Shown piece by piece: positions 16,603-27,735 of a stretch of DNA of 64,000 nt (its first letter is position 1; each line of letters begins with the position of its first letter). The stretch covers positions 1 to 64,000 of the forward strand of contig NZ_BMPI01000034.1 of the NCBI RefSeq assembly GCF_014647515.1. Direction: 5' to 3'. Made by a program: the position numbers and the translations under genes. The DNA comes from Dactylosporangium sucinum (lineage in GTDB: Bacteria; Actinomycetota; Actinomycetes; Mycobacteriales; Micromonosporaceae). The notes beneath the pieces are model-generated. The model was not told where the DNA came from and did no database searches. It was given only the letters and a program-made list of their open reading frames with translations.

Positions 16603-17526
16603 GAACCGCTCGGGCGTGAGACTGCCCGGCGGGGTACCGCGGCGCGCCGCCTCCACCACGAGGCGGCGCGCCGTCTCGTTGGCCGGGGCGGGCACGCCGT
16701 GCAGCCGGCCCAGGAGCACGATCTCGCCGTTGAGGTAGTCGGCCTCGACGGTGCCGGTGCCGCGCGCCAGGCTCTGCCACGACGAGCCGCCGTCGCGCCG
16801 CGACCGCAGCTGCAGGATGTCGCCGCGCCGCTCGGCGTCCTCCGCGGCCGACACGAACGGGATCCCGGCGGCGCGCAGCACGGCCTCGCCCTCCTCCCGC
16901 AGGGGCCGGACCGCCTCGTCGAGGCCGTCGACGTGCCCGCACAGCGCCTCCACGGCGTTGCCGAGATTCATGATGAGCTTGCGGTACTTCCACCGCATCA
17001 CGTCGGCCCGCGGCTGCGAGTGGAAGCCGGCCTTGCGCAGGCCCTCCGACAGGGACGCGACGGTGTCGTCGAGCCCGCCCGGATACCGGCCGAGGTCGAG
17101 GATGCCGGGCACCGGCGCGCACTGCGCCTCCACCACCCCGGGCGCGAGATGGGCGGACGGCAGCATGACGCACACGCTGTACACCCGGGGAAAACGCCGC
17201 AACGCGAGCCGCTCGTTGACGACCCCGTTCTGCAGGCACACCACGGGGCCGTCGAACTCCAGCCGCCGGAGGGCGTCCTCGGTGTCCATGCTCTTCATCC
17301 CGAGTACCACGACGTCGCCCGGCCGCCGGTCGACCTCGGCCGGGTCGCCGTAACTTTCCAGCCGGTGCACCGTGTCGCCGCCCGGCTGGCGCAGCGTGAG
17401 CCCGTCGCGGCGGATCGCGTCGAGGTGCGCGCCGCGGGCCACGACGGCGACCTCCTGCCCCGACCCGGCCAGCCGCCCGGCCACCACGCCCCCGACCGCA
17501 CCGGCCCCGTAGATGATCCATCGCAC
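16573..17526 (-). CDS. Ketopantoate reductase (PanE/ApbA)-family oxidoreductase
   Basis: A 317-residue NADPH-dependent enzyme that reduces 2-ketopantoate or a similar keto acid. The Rossmann fingerprint GAGAVGG is at 7-13; the hinge and catalytic lysine fall in MRWKYRKLIMNLGNAV (about 180-195), and SSWQSLARGTGTVEADYLNG carries the Ser and Glu of the substrate site. GTG 17526 is chosen over GTG 17544 because minus-strand TACGGT ends 6 nt before it. No pantothenate gene is nearby, and actinobacteria have several PanE paralogues, so the true substrate is open. Confidence 0.8.
   Translation of the reverse strand: MRWIIYGAGAVGGVVAGRLAGSGQEVAVVARGAHLDAIRRDGLTLRQPGGDTVHRLESYGDPAEVDRRPGDVVVLGMKSMDTEDALRRLEFDGPVVCLQNGVVNERLALRRFPRVYSVCVMLPSAHLAPGVVEAQCAPVPGILDLGRYPGGLDDTVASLSEGLRKAGFHSQPRADVMRWKYRKLIMNLGNAVEALCGHVDGLDEAVRPLREEGEAVLRAAGIPFVSAAEDAERRGDILQLRSRRDGGSSWQSLARGTGTVEADYLNGEIVLLGRLHGVPAPANETARRLVVEAARRGTPPGSLTPERFLEVVRASGR
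16641..16672 (+). terminator. Terminator hairpin lodged inside the convergent gene
   Basis: A perfect 13-bp stem (16641-16653 with 16660-16672) and 6-nt loop begin 38 bp after the stop of the Ig-repeat gene. The sequence is at the same time coding for the C-terminal end of the ketopantoate reductase-like protein on the other strand. Confidence 0.55.
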
Positions 17527-17532
17527 GGTCCG

Positions 17533-17538
17533 ACCGTA
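17533..17538 (-). promoter_or_regulatory. -10 hexamer TACGGT, leaderless
   Basis: Minus-strand TACGGT ends 6 nt before GTG 17526 and fixes the start. Divergent to it, TTGACA at 17560-17565 could be a -35 for the universal stress gene, but no good -10 follows. Confidence 0.45.
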
Positions 17539-17624
17539 ACGCACGGCACACGAATTCTATTGACATCAATGCCGTCGGTCTCGGACCGTTGGCTGAATGC
17601 GTTTAGCCGGGGGAAGCGTTGTTC

Positions 17625-18035
17625 ATGGAGTACAGCACGGTCGTCGTCGGCACTGACGGTTCCGAGGCATCGCTGATGGCGGTGGAGCGCGCGGCGACCC
17701 ACCTGGCGCCCGACGCCCTGCTGATCGTCGTGTGCGCGTACTGCCCCGCGGGCCACGACTTCGACGGCGGGCTCGGTCTGCGCGCGGCGCAGGAGGCGGT
17801 GCGGTCGGCGGTCGCGCGGGTCGTGGCCGCGGGGGCGCCCGAGCCGCAGACGGAGCTGGTCGAGGGCTCGCCGCACCAGGCGCTGCTGTCGGTCGCGGAG
17901 GCCCAGTCGGCGGACCTGATCGTCCTGGCCAACCATGGGCTGGGGTCGGCGGCGGGGGCCGGGCTGGGCTCGGTCCCGTCGATCGTCACCCATCGAGCCG
18001 GTTGCGACGTGCTGATCGTCCGCGCCCCGGCCTAG
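17625..18035 (+). CDS. Universal stress protein (UspA family)
   Basis: A 136-residue single Usp domain: N-terminal strand TVVVGTDGSEASLMAVERA, and C-terminal LIVLANHGLG...GSVPSIVTHRAGCDVLIVRAP. The conserved G-S-V-P-S-I loop and final V-L-I-V-R strand indicate the ATP-binding Usp type, although the first glycine of the canonical G-x2-G-x9-G(S/T) loop is not clear. ATG 17625 is preferred because GGGGGAAG (17608-17615) lies 9 nt before it. The stop overlaps the convergent gene by 4 bp. Confidence 0.85.
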   Translation: MEYSTVVVGTDGSEASLMAVERAATHLAPDALLIVVCAYCPAGHDFDGGLGLRAAQEAVRSAVARVVAAGAPEPQTELVEGSPHQALLSVAEAQSADLIVLANHGLGSAAGAGLGSVPSIVTHRAGCDVLIVRAPA

Positions 18036-18271
18036 GCCCTGCCCGACTTGCCCTCCCGGTCTCGGCCCGCCGCCTGCTCCAGCCACTCGAGCATCGATGG
18101 CGGTAACCGGAATGTGGCCGGCCTCACGATGGGCACGTCGCGCTCGTCGACCTGCACCATCGGCTCCATGGCAGGCCGGGCCGCGGTCACCAGTGCGCTG
18201 GTGTCGTTGGCCAGGAACCAGTCGCCGATCTCTTCCTTCGTCATGGCGCTGAAATCCGGCAGTTCACTCAT
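18032..18271 (-). CDS. Antitoxin-like small protein
   Basis: A 79-residue product with DFSAMTKEEIGDWFLANDTS at the start and RPATFRLPPSMLEWLEQAA at the end. The latter resembles the ribbon-helix-helix segment of BrnA/CopG-type antitoxins (x-x-F-R-L-x-x-x-x-L-E-W), and T-K-E-E-I-G-D-W-F also recalls BrnA. Its start overlaps the end of the upstream 95-residue gene by 8 bp, a typical toxin-antitoxin arrangement. The partner is not a BrnT I recognise, so the TA reading is inference. Confidence 0.6.
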   Translation of the reverse strand: MSELPDFSAMTKEEIGDWFLANDTSALVTAARPAMEPMVQVDERDVPIVRPATFRLPPSMLEWLEQAAGRDREGKSGRA

Positions 18272-18551
18272 CACGATCCCTCCCGAGCCAAGCCTCAAAC
18301 TCGGTGCCGCTCATCGGCTTCGCCCGCGCGACCCGCCACACGAAGGAGTCGTCCTGCCGGAACAGCAGCACGCCGACGGCGCGGTGTCCTGCTGTCACGG
18401 AGTAGACCGCGAGCACGTCCTGGTCGATGCGAACGCGGAACTGGTCGTGCAGTGGTGCCTCCAGTGCCTCGGCCACCTCGGCGATGCTCACGCCGAGGAG
18501 TCTCGCAGGCGGTTCGCCGGACGCCGGCATCCGCCGGAGGAGGACCGTCAC
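18264..18551 (-). CDS. Small protein forming a toxin-antitoxin-like pair
   Basis: A 95-residue protein: an N-terminal helix (VSIAEVAEALEAPLHDQFRV) followed by strands RIDQDVLAVYSVT, VGVLLFRQDDSFVWRVARAK and a final acidic helix. The alpha-beta composition fits a small RNase- or ParE/BrnT-sized fold, but no catalytic signature is recognisable. GTG 18551 has minus-strand TACGCT 6 nt upstream. It is the first gene of a two-gene unit whose second gene looks like an antitoxin. Confidence 0.6.
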   Translation of the reverse strand: MTVLLRRMPASGEPPARLLGVSIAEVAEALEAPLHDQFRVRIDQDVLAVYSVTAGHRAVGVLLFRQDDSFVWRVARAKPMSGTEFEAWLGRDRDE

Positions 18552-18557
18552 GCAGCT

Positions 18558-18563
18558 AGCGTA
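18558..18563 (-). promoter_or_regulatory. -10 hexamer TACGCT, leaderless
   Basis: Minus-strand TACGCT ends 6 nt before GTG 18551. Confidence 0.45.
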
Positions 18564-18624
18564 TGCCGCTCCCGCCAGCCGCAGCGGCGGCGCCGCTGCG
18601 GCGCCGCCGGCTGCCACCCCGCGG

Positions 18625-22140
<3,516 letters not shown>

Positions 22141-22146
22141 ACCCAA

Positions 22147-22152
22147 AGGCTA
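22147..22152 (-). promoter_or_regulatory. -10 hexamer TAGCCT, leaderless metH
   Basis: Minus-strand TAGCCT ends 6 nt before ATG 22140, overlapping the stop codon of the upstream gene (22150). Confidence 0.45.
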
Positions 22153-23853
22153 TCGGGAAGACGGCGCTCCATCGGCCTCGGGCAAGGGCGACGCGGGCCA
22201 CTCCATGTTCACGCCACTCTGCCGGAGGATGGGTGAGCCGTCCCCGTCCGCGCGTTGCTGCGGGACGTGCGCCGGTCCGCCGGCCGGATCGGGTCTTTTG
22301 GCCGGCTCGGCGGCCGGCTCGACCTCCCCGGGGGCCCACTCCTCGTGCGGCACCTTCAGGAACAACCACCCGGTCCAGACCAGGCCGGCGACCATGAGCA
22401 GCAGCGGCAGCACCGATCCGGTCGGCGGGTGCCACTGGCCGGCGAGCGGGTTGAACCAGCCGATGCCCGCGTTCGGCGATAGGCCCCGCTGCCAGCGGAC
22501 CATGGCGAACACCAGCATCACGAGGTGGATCGGCACCAGCAGCACGACGTAGGCGCGGGTGAGGGTGCGGGTGCGCCGCGCGTCGAACAGCTCCTTCTGG
22601 CCGCGGTTCTCCCGCTCCAGCATCCACGCCGCGAGCAGCGGGAGGCCGCACAGCAGGGGCATCATGTACCGCCCGAGGGTGATGAAGCCGACCAGGTTCA
22701 CCTGGCTGACCTGCAGGTAGCCGGGCAGCACCACGCCACCGACGAAGAACACGGCGTAGCGCCAGCGGGTCGCCCAGTCGGTGAAGATCGCGCCGAGCGC
22801 GATGAGGCCGCAGACCACCGAGATCCACAGCAGGTAGAAGGGCGTCCACAGGAACGTGTCGAACCAGCCGGCGACGCCGATCATGCCGATCACGTACAGC
22901 CACCAGTCGTCGGCGTACATCGCGATCGCCTCGCCGACCTTGATGTCGTCCGGGCCGCCCGGCGGGACGACCAGCTCACCGGTCTTCATGCCGATGATCC
23001 ACGCGACCGAGGCGAGGCCGGCGACGACCACGCCCACGATCCACCACTTGGTGCGGGTGAGGCTGAACCACTCCTTCAGCCACTTCCAGCGCAGCGGCAC
23101 CAGCAGCGCGAACAGGCCGAACGCCAGCCAGGCCGGGCCGGCCGAGCGCAGGCTCAGCAGCAGCACCGCCGAGATGCCCATCAGCGTGATGTGCCCGCGT
23201 TTGCGGAAGTCGGGCGGGTCGAGCAGCAGCGGAATCCCGGCGGCGAAGAGCGCGATGCCGGCCGAGATCTCCACCGAGTTCGGGTTGATGCCGCCGGCCA
23301 GGTGGGCGAGCATCGGCGTGGTGACGGTGAGCATCGTCGCGGCGGCCAGGCCGAACCGCGACCAGCGCAGCAGGCACACGAAGGCCGAGGCGAGCAGCGC
23401 GGCGCAGATCGCCGAGCTGATCAGCCGGGCCGCGACGAGCCCGCCCCAGTTCGGGAACCAGCGCAGCGGCGGGCCGACGACGAAGTAGTACAGCGGGTTG
23501 TAGCGCCCGGCGCTCGTGGACACCTCTTCGATCGGGCCGCCCTGGATGCCCGGCGAACAGTTGGCCGGTTGCTTCTGGTGGTTGCCGAAGCAGACGGCGT
23601 GCTCGTCCATGCCGGCGGGAACGCGCTGGTAGGCACCCATGCCGGGGTTGCCGAAGGCGTCGGGGACGACCGCCGGGCGGGCGAAGATCTGGCCCGGGTC
23701 GAACGAGGCAACGCCCGCAGCGCGGATGCTGTGCTGGACCTCGTCGGGTGGAGCGTCGTAAGGGGCGGCGAAGCACCAGGCCCCGAACGTCAGGAAGAAA
23801 GCGAGAAAGGAAAGCAGCCAGGCTCGAGGTCCGCTACGGAGTCCACTGCGCAC
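22150..23853 (-). CDS. DUF2142-family polytopic membrane protein
   Basis: A 567-residue protein with about 10-12 membrane segments beginning WLLSFLAFFLTFGAWCFAA (about 12-30). The conserved luminal start PYDAPPDEVQHSIRA (D/E-rich, as in glycosyltransferase-C proteins) and the large first loop mark DUF2142. Such proteins resemble lipid-linked sugar glycosyltransferases of the GT-C fold; their activity is unproven. The C-terminal ~70 residues are Pro/Glu-rich and cytosolic. GTG 23853 is preferred because TACTAT lies exactly 6 nt upstream; in-frame ATGs at 23868 and 23877 are alternatives adding 5 or 8 residues. It ends 9 bp before metH. Confidence 0.8.
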   Translation of the reverse strand: MRSGLRSGPRAWLLSFLAFFLTFGAWCFAAPYDAPPDEVQHSIRAAGVASFDPGQIFARPAVVPDAFGNPGMGAYQRVPAGMDEHAVCFGNHQKQPANCSPGIQGGPIEEVSTSAGRYNPLYYFVVGPPLRWFPNWGGLVAARLISSAICAALLASAFVCLLRWSRFGLAAATMLTVTTPMLAHLAGGINPNSVEISAGIALFAAGIPLLLDPPDFRKRGHITLMGISAVLLLSLRSAGPAWLAFGLFALLVPLRWKWLKEWFSLTRTKWWIVGVVVAGLASVAWIIGMKTGELVVPPGGPDDIKVGEAIAMYADDWWLYVIGMIGVAGWFDTFLWTPFYLLWISVVCGLIALGAIFTDWATRWRYAVFFVGGVVLPGYLQVSQVNLVGFITLGRYMMPLLCGLPLLAAWMLERENRGQKELFDARRTRTLTRAYVVLLVPIHLVMLVFAMVRWQRGLSPNAGIGWFNPLAGQWHPPTGSVLPLLLMVAGLVWTGWLFLKVPHEEWAPGEVEPAAEPAKRPDPAGGPAHVPQQRADGDGSPILRQSGVNMEWPASPLPEADGAPSSR

Positions 23854-23859
23854 CCCGGG

Positions 23860-23865
23860 ATAGTA
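23860..23865 (-). promoter_or_regulatory. -10 hexamer TACTAT, leaderless
   Basis: Minus-strand TACTAT ends 6 nt before GTG 23853, favouring this start over two upstream ATGs. Confidence 0.4.
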
Positions 23866-23940
23866 CATAGTGATCATATACGGGCGCAGCCGACTCCCGT
23901 CGACCAGCGCGGCCGGCAAGCCATCCGGCGGTCGCCCACG

Positions 23941-23946
23941 TAGGCT
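23941..23946 (+). promoter_or_regulatory. -10 hexamer TAGGCT, leaderless
   Basis: TAGGCT ends 6 nt before GTG 23953. Confidence 0.45.
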
Positions 23947-23952
23947 GGGACC

Positions 23953-24834
23953 GTGACCGAGTTCGACGGCCTGCCCGTGCTGCGCTCCCCTGTCGCGATC
24001 GCCGCGTTCGAAGGGTGGAACGACGCTGCTGACGCGTCGACCGCCGTCGTCGAGCATCTCGAGCAGGAGTGGGGCGCCGATCCGATCGCCGCGCTCGACC
24101 CCGAGGACTTCTACGACTTCCAGGTCAACCGGCCCACGGTGCTCATGTCCGAGGGCGAGACCCGGCGCATCGAGTGGCCCACCACCCGCTTCTCGGTGGC
24201 GACCCCGCCGGACGCGGAGCGTGACATCGTCCTCATCCGCGGCATCGAGCCCAGCATGCGCTGGCGCACGTTCTGCGAGGAGATCCTCGAGGTCTGCCAC
24301 TCCCTCGAGGTGAGCCGCATCGTGCTGCTCGGCGCGCTGCTCGCCGACGTGCCCTACACCCGGGCGCTGCCGGTGAGCGGCTCCGCCCCGTCCCGCTCGA
24401 CGAGCGAGGCGGCCGAGCGGCTGGGCCTCACCCCGACCCGCTACGAGGGCCCGACCGGCATCGTCGGCGTGCTGCACGACGCCTGCGTGCGCGCCGACCT
24501 GGAGGCGATCTCGTTCTGGGTGCACGTGCCGCACTACGCCAACAACCCGCCGTGCCCGAAGGCGACCCTCGCCCTGCTGCACCGGGTCGAGGAGGTCCTC
24601 GACCTGCCGGTCCCGACCGGCGACCTGGCCAAGCAGTCCGCGGAGTGGGAGGAGCGGCTCAAGCAGGCCGCCGAGCAGGACGCGGAGCTGGCCGAATACG
24701 TCCGTGAGCTGGAGGAGCGGGCCGGCGACGCGGGCCTGCAGCCGCTGTCGGGCGACGAGATCGCGCAGGAGTTCGAGAAGTACCTGCGCCGCCGCGGCGG
24801 CCAGGCCGGCCCGTCGGCGACCGGGGCCTGGTAG
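23953..24834 (+). CDS. PAC2-family protein (proteasome assembly chaperone-like)
   Basis: A 293-residue protein of the PAC2 family, common and uncharacterised in actinobacteria and archaea. Seen: PVAIAAFEGWNDAADASTAV at the N-terminus, IALDPEDFYDFQVNRP-like strand, RDIVLIRGIEPSMRWRTF, LLGALLADVPYTRALPV, and YEGPTGIVGVLHDAC. The C-terminal 70 residues form an acidic helical tail (AEWEERLKQAAEQDAELAEY). The name comes from eukaryotic proteasome chaperones; a role in bacterial proteasome assembly has not been shown. It is divergent from the DUF2142 gene and converges on the aminotransferase with a long palindrome between. Confidence 0.88.
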   Translation: MTEFDGLPVLRSPVAIAAFEGWNDAADASTAVVEHLEQEWGADPIAALDPEDFYDFQVNRPTVLMSEGETRRIEWPTTRFSVATPPDAERDIVLIRGIEPSMRWRTFCEEILEVCHSLEVSRIVLLGALLADVPYTRALPVSGSAPSRSTSEAAERLGLTPTRYEGPTGIVGVLHDACVRADLEAISFWVHVPHYANNPPCPKATLALLHRVEEVLDLPVPTGDLAKQSAEWEERLKQAAEQDAELAEYVRELEERAGDAGLQPLSGDEIAQEFEKYLRRRGGQAGPSATGAW

Positions 24835-24872
24835 CCGCCCGTCCGTCCGCACCCGGGGCCCGCACCCGGGGC

Positions 24873-24969
24873 CCGCTCGCCGCGTCGATCTTGCAGTTGT
24901 GGTGCCCGGTTGGCCCGGAAACATGACGACATTTCCGAACCACAACTGCAAGATCGACGCGGCGAGCGG
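24873..24969. repeat. Long perfect palindrome, copy 1 of a dispersed element
   Basis: A 31-bp inverted repeat (24873-24903 with 24939-24969) around a 35-nt centre. The core of each arm, CGCGTCGATCTTGCAGTTGT, recurs with one base change at 33233. It lies between the convergent PAC2 and aminotransferase genes, 38 bp and 7 bp from their stop codons, and would form a strong hairpin in either transcript. It is upstream flanked by a direct repeat of CCCGGGGCCCGCA-type sequence (24851-24874). It may act as a two-way terminator and/or a REP-like mobile palindrome. Confidence 0.85.
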
Positions 24970-24975
24970 CGGCCG

Positions 24976-26190
24976 TCAGTGCTGCCGGTAGGTGGACAGG
25001 AAGCGGCCGATCCGGCCGACCGCGTCGGTCAGGTCGGCGACCCTGGGCAGGGTCACGATGCGGAAATGGTCCGGGTTGTGCCAGTTGAACCCGGTGCCCT
25101 GCACGACCATGAGCTTCTCCTGCCGCAGCAGGTCCAGGGCGAACTGCAGGTCGTCCTTGATCGGGTGCACCTCGGGGTCGATGCGCGGGAACATGTACAG
25201 CGCGCCCTTGGGCTTCACGCAGCTCACGCCCGGGATCTCGTTGAGCATCCGCCAGGCCGTGTCGCGCTGGGCGAGCAGCCGCCCGCCGGGCAGGACGAGG
25301 TCGTTGATGCTCTGATACCCCCCGAGCGCCGTCTGCACGGCGTGCTGGGTCGGCACGTTCGGGCAGAGGCGCATGTTGGCCAGGATGTCCAGGCCCTCGA
25401 TGTAGCTGCTCGCGTGCTGCTTCGGCCCGGCGAGCACCATCCAGCCGGTGCGGAAGCCGGCCACCCGGTAGGCCTTCGACAGGCCGTTGAAGGTGATCGT
25501 CAGCAGGTCGGGGGCGACGGCCGCGGTCGAGACGTGGACCGTGTCGTCGTAGAGGATCTTGTCGTAGATCTCGTCCGAGAAGACGAGCAGGTTGTGCCGG
25601 CGGGCGACCTCGGTGATCCGCTCGATCATCTCGCGTGAGTACACGGCGCCGGTCGGGTTGTTCGGGTTGATGATGACGATCGCCTTGGTGCGGGCCGTCA
25701 CCTTGGCCGCGATGTCGTCGGGGTCGGGCAGCCAGTCGTTGCTCTCGTCGCACACGTAGTGCACGGCCCGCCCGCCGCACAGGCTCACCGACGCGGTCCA
25801 CAGCGGGTAGTCCGGCGACGGGATCAGCACCTCGTCGCCGTTGTCGAGGAGGGCCTGCAGCGCCATGACGATGAGCTCGGAGACGCCGTTGCCGAGGTAC
25901 ACGTCCTCGATGTCGACGCCGTACACCTGCTTCTGCTGGTAGTACTGCACGACGGCCCGGCGGGCGGACAGCAGGCCCTTGGAGTCGCCGTACCCGTGCG
26001 CCGAGGGCAGGTTGAGGATGACGTCCTGGAGAATTTCCTCCGGCGCCTCGAACCCGAACGGGGCCGGGTTGCCGATGTTGAGCTTCAGGATGTGGTGGCC
26101 CTCGGCCTCCATCTGCTTGGCGGCGGCCATGACCGGTCCGCGGATGTCGTAACAGACGTTGGCCAGCTTCGCGGACTGAGTCACCTGCAT
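24976..26190 (-). CDS. Pyridoxal-phosphate aminotransferase (AlaA-like, class I)
   Basis: A 404-residue fold-type I aminotransferase. Seen: KLNIGNPAPFGFEAPEEI, the cofactor loop GNGVSELIVMAL, VIINPNNPTGAVYSRE, the Asp/Tyr of FSDEIYDKILYD, the Schiff-base lysine K239 in FNGLSKAYRVAGFRTGW (with the phosphate Arg), and MRLCPNVPTQHAVQ. This set matches the alanine/valine-pyruvate transaminase group (AlaA), which makes alanine from pyruvate and glutamate. Exact substrates are not proven. ATG 26190 has minus-strand TAATGT 7 nt upstream. Confidence 0.9.
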   Translation of the reverse strand: MQVTQSAKLANVCYDIRGPVMAAAKQMEAEGHHILKLNIGNPAPFGFEAPEEILQDVILNLPSAHGYGDSKGLLSARRAVVQYYQQKQVYGVDIEDVYLGNGVSELIVMALQALLDNGDEVLIPSPDYPLWTASVSLCGGRAVHYVCDESNDWLPDPDDIAAKVTARTKAIVIINPNNPTGAVYSREMIERITEVARRHNLLVFSDEIYDKILYDDTVHVSTAAVAPDLLTITFNGLSKAYRVAGFRTGWMVLAGPKQHASSYIEGLDILANMRLCPNVPTQHAVQTALGGYQSINDLVLPGGRLLAQRDTAWRMLNEIPGVSCVKPKGALYMFPRIDPEVHPIKDDLQFALDLLRQEKLMVVQGTGFNWHNPDHFRIVTLPRVADLTDAVGRIGRFLSTYRQH

Positions 26191-26197
26191 GGCGCCC

Positions 26198-26203
26198 ACA
26201 TTA
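26198..26203 (-). promoter_or_regulatory. -10 hexamer TAATGT, leaderless
   Basis: Minus-strand TAATGT ends 7 nt before ATG 26190. Confidence 0.45.
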
Positions 26204-26266
26204 CGAGCCGGTGTCCCAGGACTCCGTAGCCACTTCCCAGAATGTGGCCAACTGGACGCCGCGCCC

Positions 26267-26318
26267 GCTCGCGCCACGCGGAACGCTCGCGCCACGCGGA
26301 ACGCTCGCGCCGCGGAAC
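26267..26318. repeat. Short tandem repeat in the intergenic region
   Basis: Two exact copies of GCTCGCGCCACGCGGAAC (26267-26284, 26285-26302) and a third copy lacking two bases (26303-26318), between the divergent aminotransferase and GntR genes. It may vary in copy number by slippage and affects spacing between the promoters. Confidence 0.85.
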
Positions 26319-26384
26319 GCTCGCAGTCGGGGCCGGGCGCTCGGCAATGGCGGCGAACGCGTTGCGTCGAGCTTCCTAGGAGGC

Positions 26385-26390
26385 TAGTTT
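26385..26390 (+). promoter_or_regulatory. -10 hexamer TAGTTT before gntR-type gene
   Basis: TAGTTT ends 7 nt before ATG 26398 (leaderless). The same stretch also contains AGGAGG (26378-26383) placed 5 nt before an in-frame TTG at 26389, so the start is ambiguous by three codons. Confidence 0.4.
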
Positions 26391-26397
26391 GGGCCCC

Positions 26398-27192
26398 ATG
26401 ACCGTGAATCCCGGGGCCGCCGAGTTTCCGCACCGGCAGATCGCCGCGCAGTTGCGCGCCCGGATCCACCGGGGCGACTGGGCGCCCGGCGAGCGGCTGC
26501 CGTCCATCCCGATGCTCGCCACCCAGTTCGGGGTGGCCAAGCAGACCGTGCAGCGCACCATCGACCAGCTGCGCATCGAGGGGCTGCTCATCACCCGGCC
26601 GGGGTCCGGCACCTTCGTCCGCGGGACCAAGCGGCGGATGAACCGGCTCTCGCGCGGGCGGTACGGCGCCGAGCGCGGATACCACGCGGAGCTCGCGGCG
26701 CGGTACCGCCAGCACCTCATGCTCGTCGCCCAGCTCCCCGCGCCCGCGGACGTGGCGGAGGCGTTCGGCGTCGATCCCGGGACCCCGCTGCTGGTGCGGC
26801 GCCACCTGGTGAGCACCGGGGAGTCGCCGGTCGAGGTCGGGGCGTCCTGGTTCAAGCCGAACGACGTGCGCGGGACGTCGATCGAGCGGCCCGACGTGTT
26901 CGGCCGGCCGCTGTACCAGGAGGTCGAGGACGAGCTCGGCCGCCGGTACACGAGCGCGAAGGACCAGGTCAGCGCCCGGCTGCCCAGCCGCGAGGAGGCC
27001 GAGCTGCTGCAGATCCGGCCGGACACGCCCGTGCTGGTGCTCCTGCACGTCGCGTACGACGAGGACCACCGGCCCATCGAGGTCGCCCAGGCCGCCTGGC
27101 CCGGCCCGATGACGTCGCTCACCGAGGAGTACCGCATCCCCGCCCCGCGCCCGGGGCTGCCCGACGACGAGCCGGGGCTGACCCTCGGCTGA
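26398..27192 (+). CDS. GntR-family regulator, HutC subfamily (UTRA domain)
   Basis: A 264-residue regulator. The winged helix occupies about residues 10-78 (FPHRQIAAQLRARIHRGDW, ERLPSIPMLATQFGVAKQTV, GLLITRPGSGTFV). The UTRA ligand domain follows (about 95-255), with LLVRRHLVSTGESPVEVGAS and LVLLHVAYDEDHRPIEVAQA, the paired strands typical of HutC/FadR-like effector domains. The ligand is likely a small metabolite such as a sugar phosphate or amino acid. No obvious target operon is adjacent. Confidence 0.88.
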   Translation: MTVNPGAAEFPHRQIAAQLRARIHRGDWAPGERLPSIPMLATQFGVAKQTVQRTIDQLRIEGLLITRPGSGTFVRGTKRRMNRLSRGRYGAERGYHAELAARYRQHLMLVAQLPAPADVAEAFGVDPGTPLLVRRHLVSTGESPVEVGASWFKPNDVRGTSIERPDVFGRPLYQEVEDELGRRYTSAKDQVSARLPSREEAELLQIRPDTPVLVLLHVAYDEDHRPIEVAQAAWPGPMTSLTEEYRIPAPRPGLPDDEPGLTLG

Positions 27193-27269
27193 GGCGACCG
27201 GCGGCCGGCGGCCGGCAACAGACGGCAGACCGCTACGGCGAGCCGACCGGCGGCACGACCGTCGTTTCC

Positions 27270-27275
27270 TATGAT
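27270..27275 (+). promoter_or_regulatory. -10 hexamer TATGAT, leaderless marR-type gene
   Basis: TATGAT ends 7 nt before GTG 27283. It overlaps the in-frame ATG at 27271, which argues against that codon being the start. Confidence 0.5.
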
Positions 27276-27282
27276 CCTTGCC

Positions 27283-27696
27283 GTGGAGACAGCGACCACC
27301 GGATTCCTCCTGGCCCGGCTGGGAGCGGAGGCGCGGCGGCGATGGTCGCGCATGCTCGCCGAGCACGAGCTGGCGCCGCACCACTTCGCGGTACTGATGA
27401 GCCTCGACACCGCCGGGCCGGCGCATCAGCAGCGGGTGAGCGACATGATCGGCGTCGACCCGCGCAACACGGTCGCCCTCGTGGACCTGCTGCACCGGCG
27501 CGGCCTCGTCGCCCGCGGCGTGGACGCCGCCGACCGCCGCCGGACGGTGCTGTCGCTGACCGGGCCCGGCGCCGAGCTGCTCGGGCGGCTGCGGGAGCAG
27601 GTCGAGACCGTGGAGGCGGCCATGCTCGCCGGGCTGCCCGAGCCCGACCGCCGGGCGCTGCACGACCTGCTGTCGCGGCTCGCGGCCACCGTGTGA
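27283..27696 (+). CDS. MarR-family transcriptional regulator
   Basis: A 137-residue winged-helix regulator: AEHELAPHHFAVLMSLDTAG, HQQRVSDMIGVDPRNTVALVDLLHRRGLV (recognition helix) and the wing VDAADRRRTVLSLTGPGAEL with the D-R-R motif of MarR. GTG 27283 is preferred to ATG 27271 because of the TATGAT hexamer. It faces the symporter gene tail to tail (40 bp apart). Ligand and targets unknown. Confidence 0.85.
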   Translation: METATTGFLLARLGAEARRRWSRMLAEHELAPHHFAVLMSLDTAGPAHQQRVSDMIGVDPRNTVALVDLLHRRGLVARGVDAADRRRTVLSLTGPGAELLGRLREQVETVEAAMLAGLPEPDRRALHDLLSRLAATV

Positions 27697-27735
27697 GCGG
27701 CCGCGAGCCGGACACCGTCCGCAGACGGTCGGGCA

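Noticed and set aside
17560..17588. TTGACA as a full promoter for the universal stress gene
   Set aside because: The -35 is perfect but no acceptable -10 lies 16-19 bp downstream.
22141..22240. Possible cobalamin riboswitch before metH
   Set aside because: The promoter hexamer lies 6 nt before the metH start, and the upstream DNA is coding for the DUF2142 protein; there is no leader to fold.
27714..27729. Short hairpin ACCGTC-CGCA-GACGGT after the MarR gene as a terminator
   Set aside because: Only a 6-bp stem with no supporting context; too weak to list as a feature.
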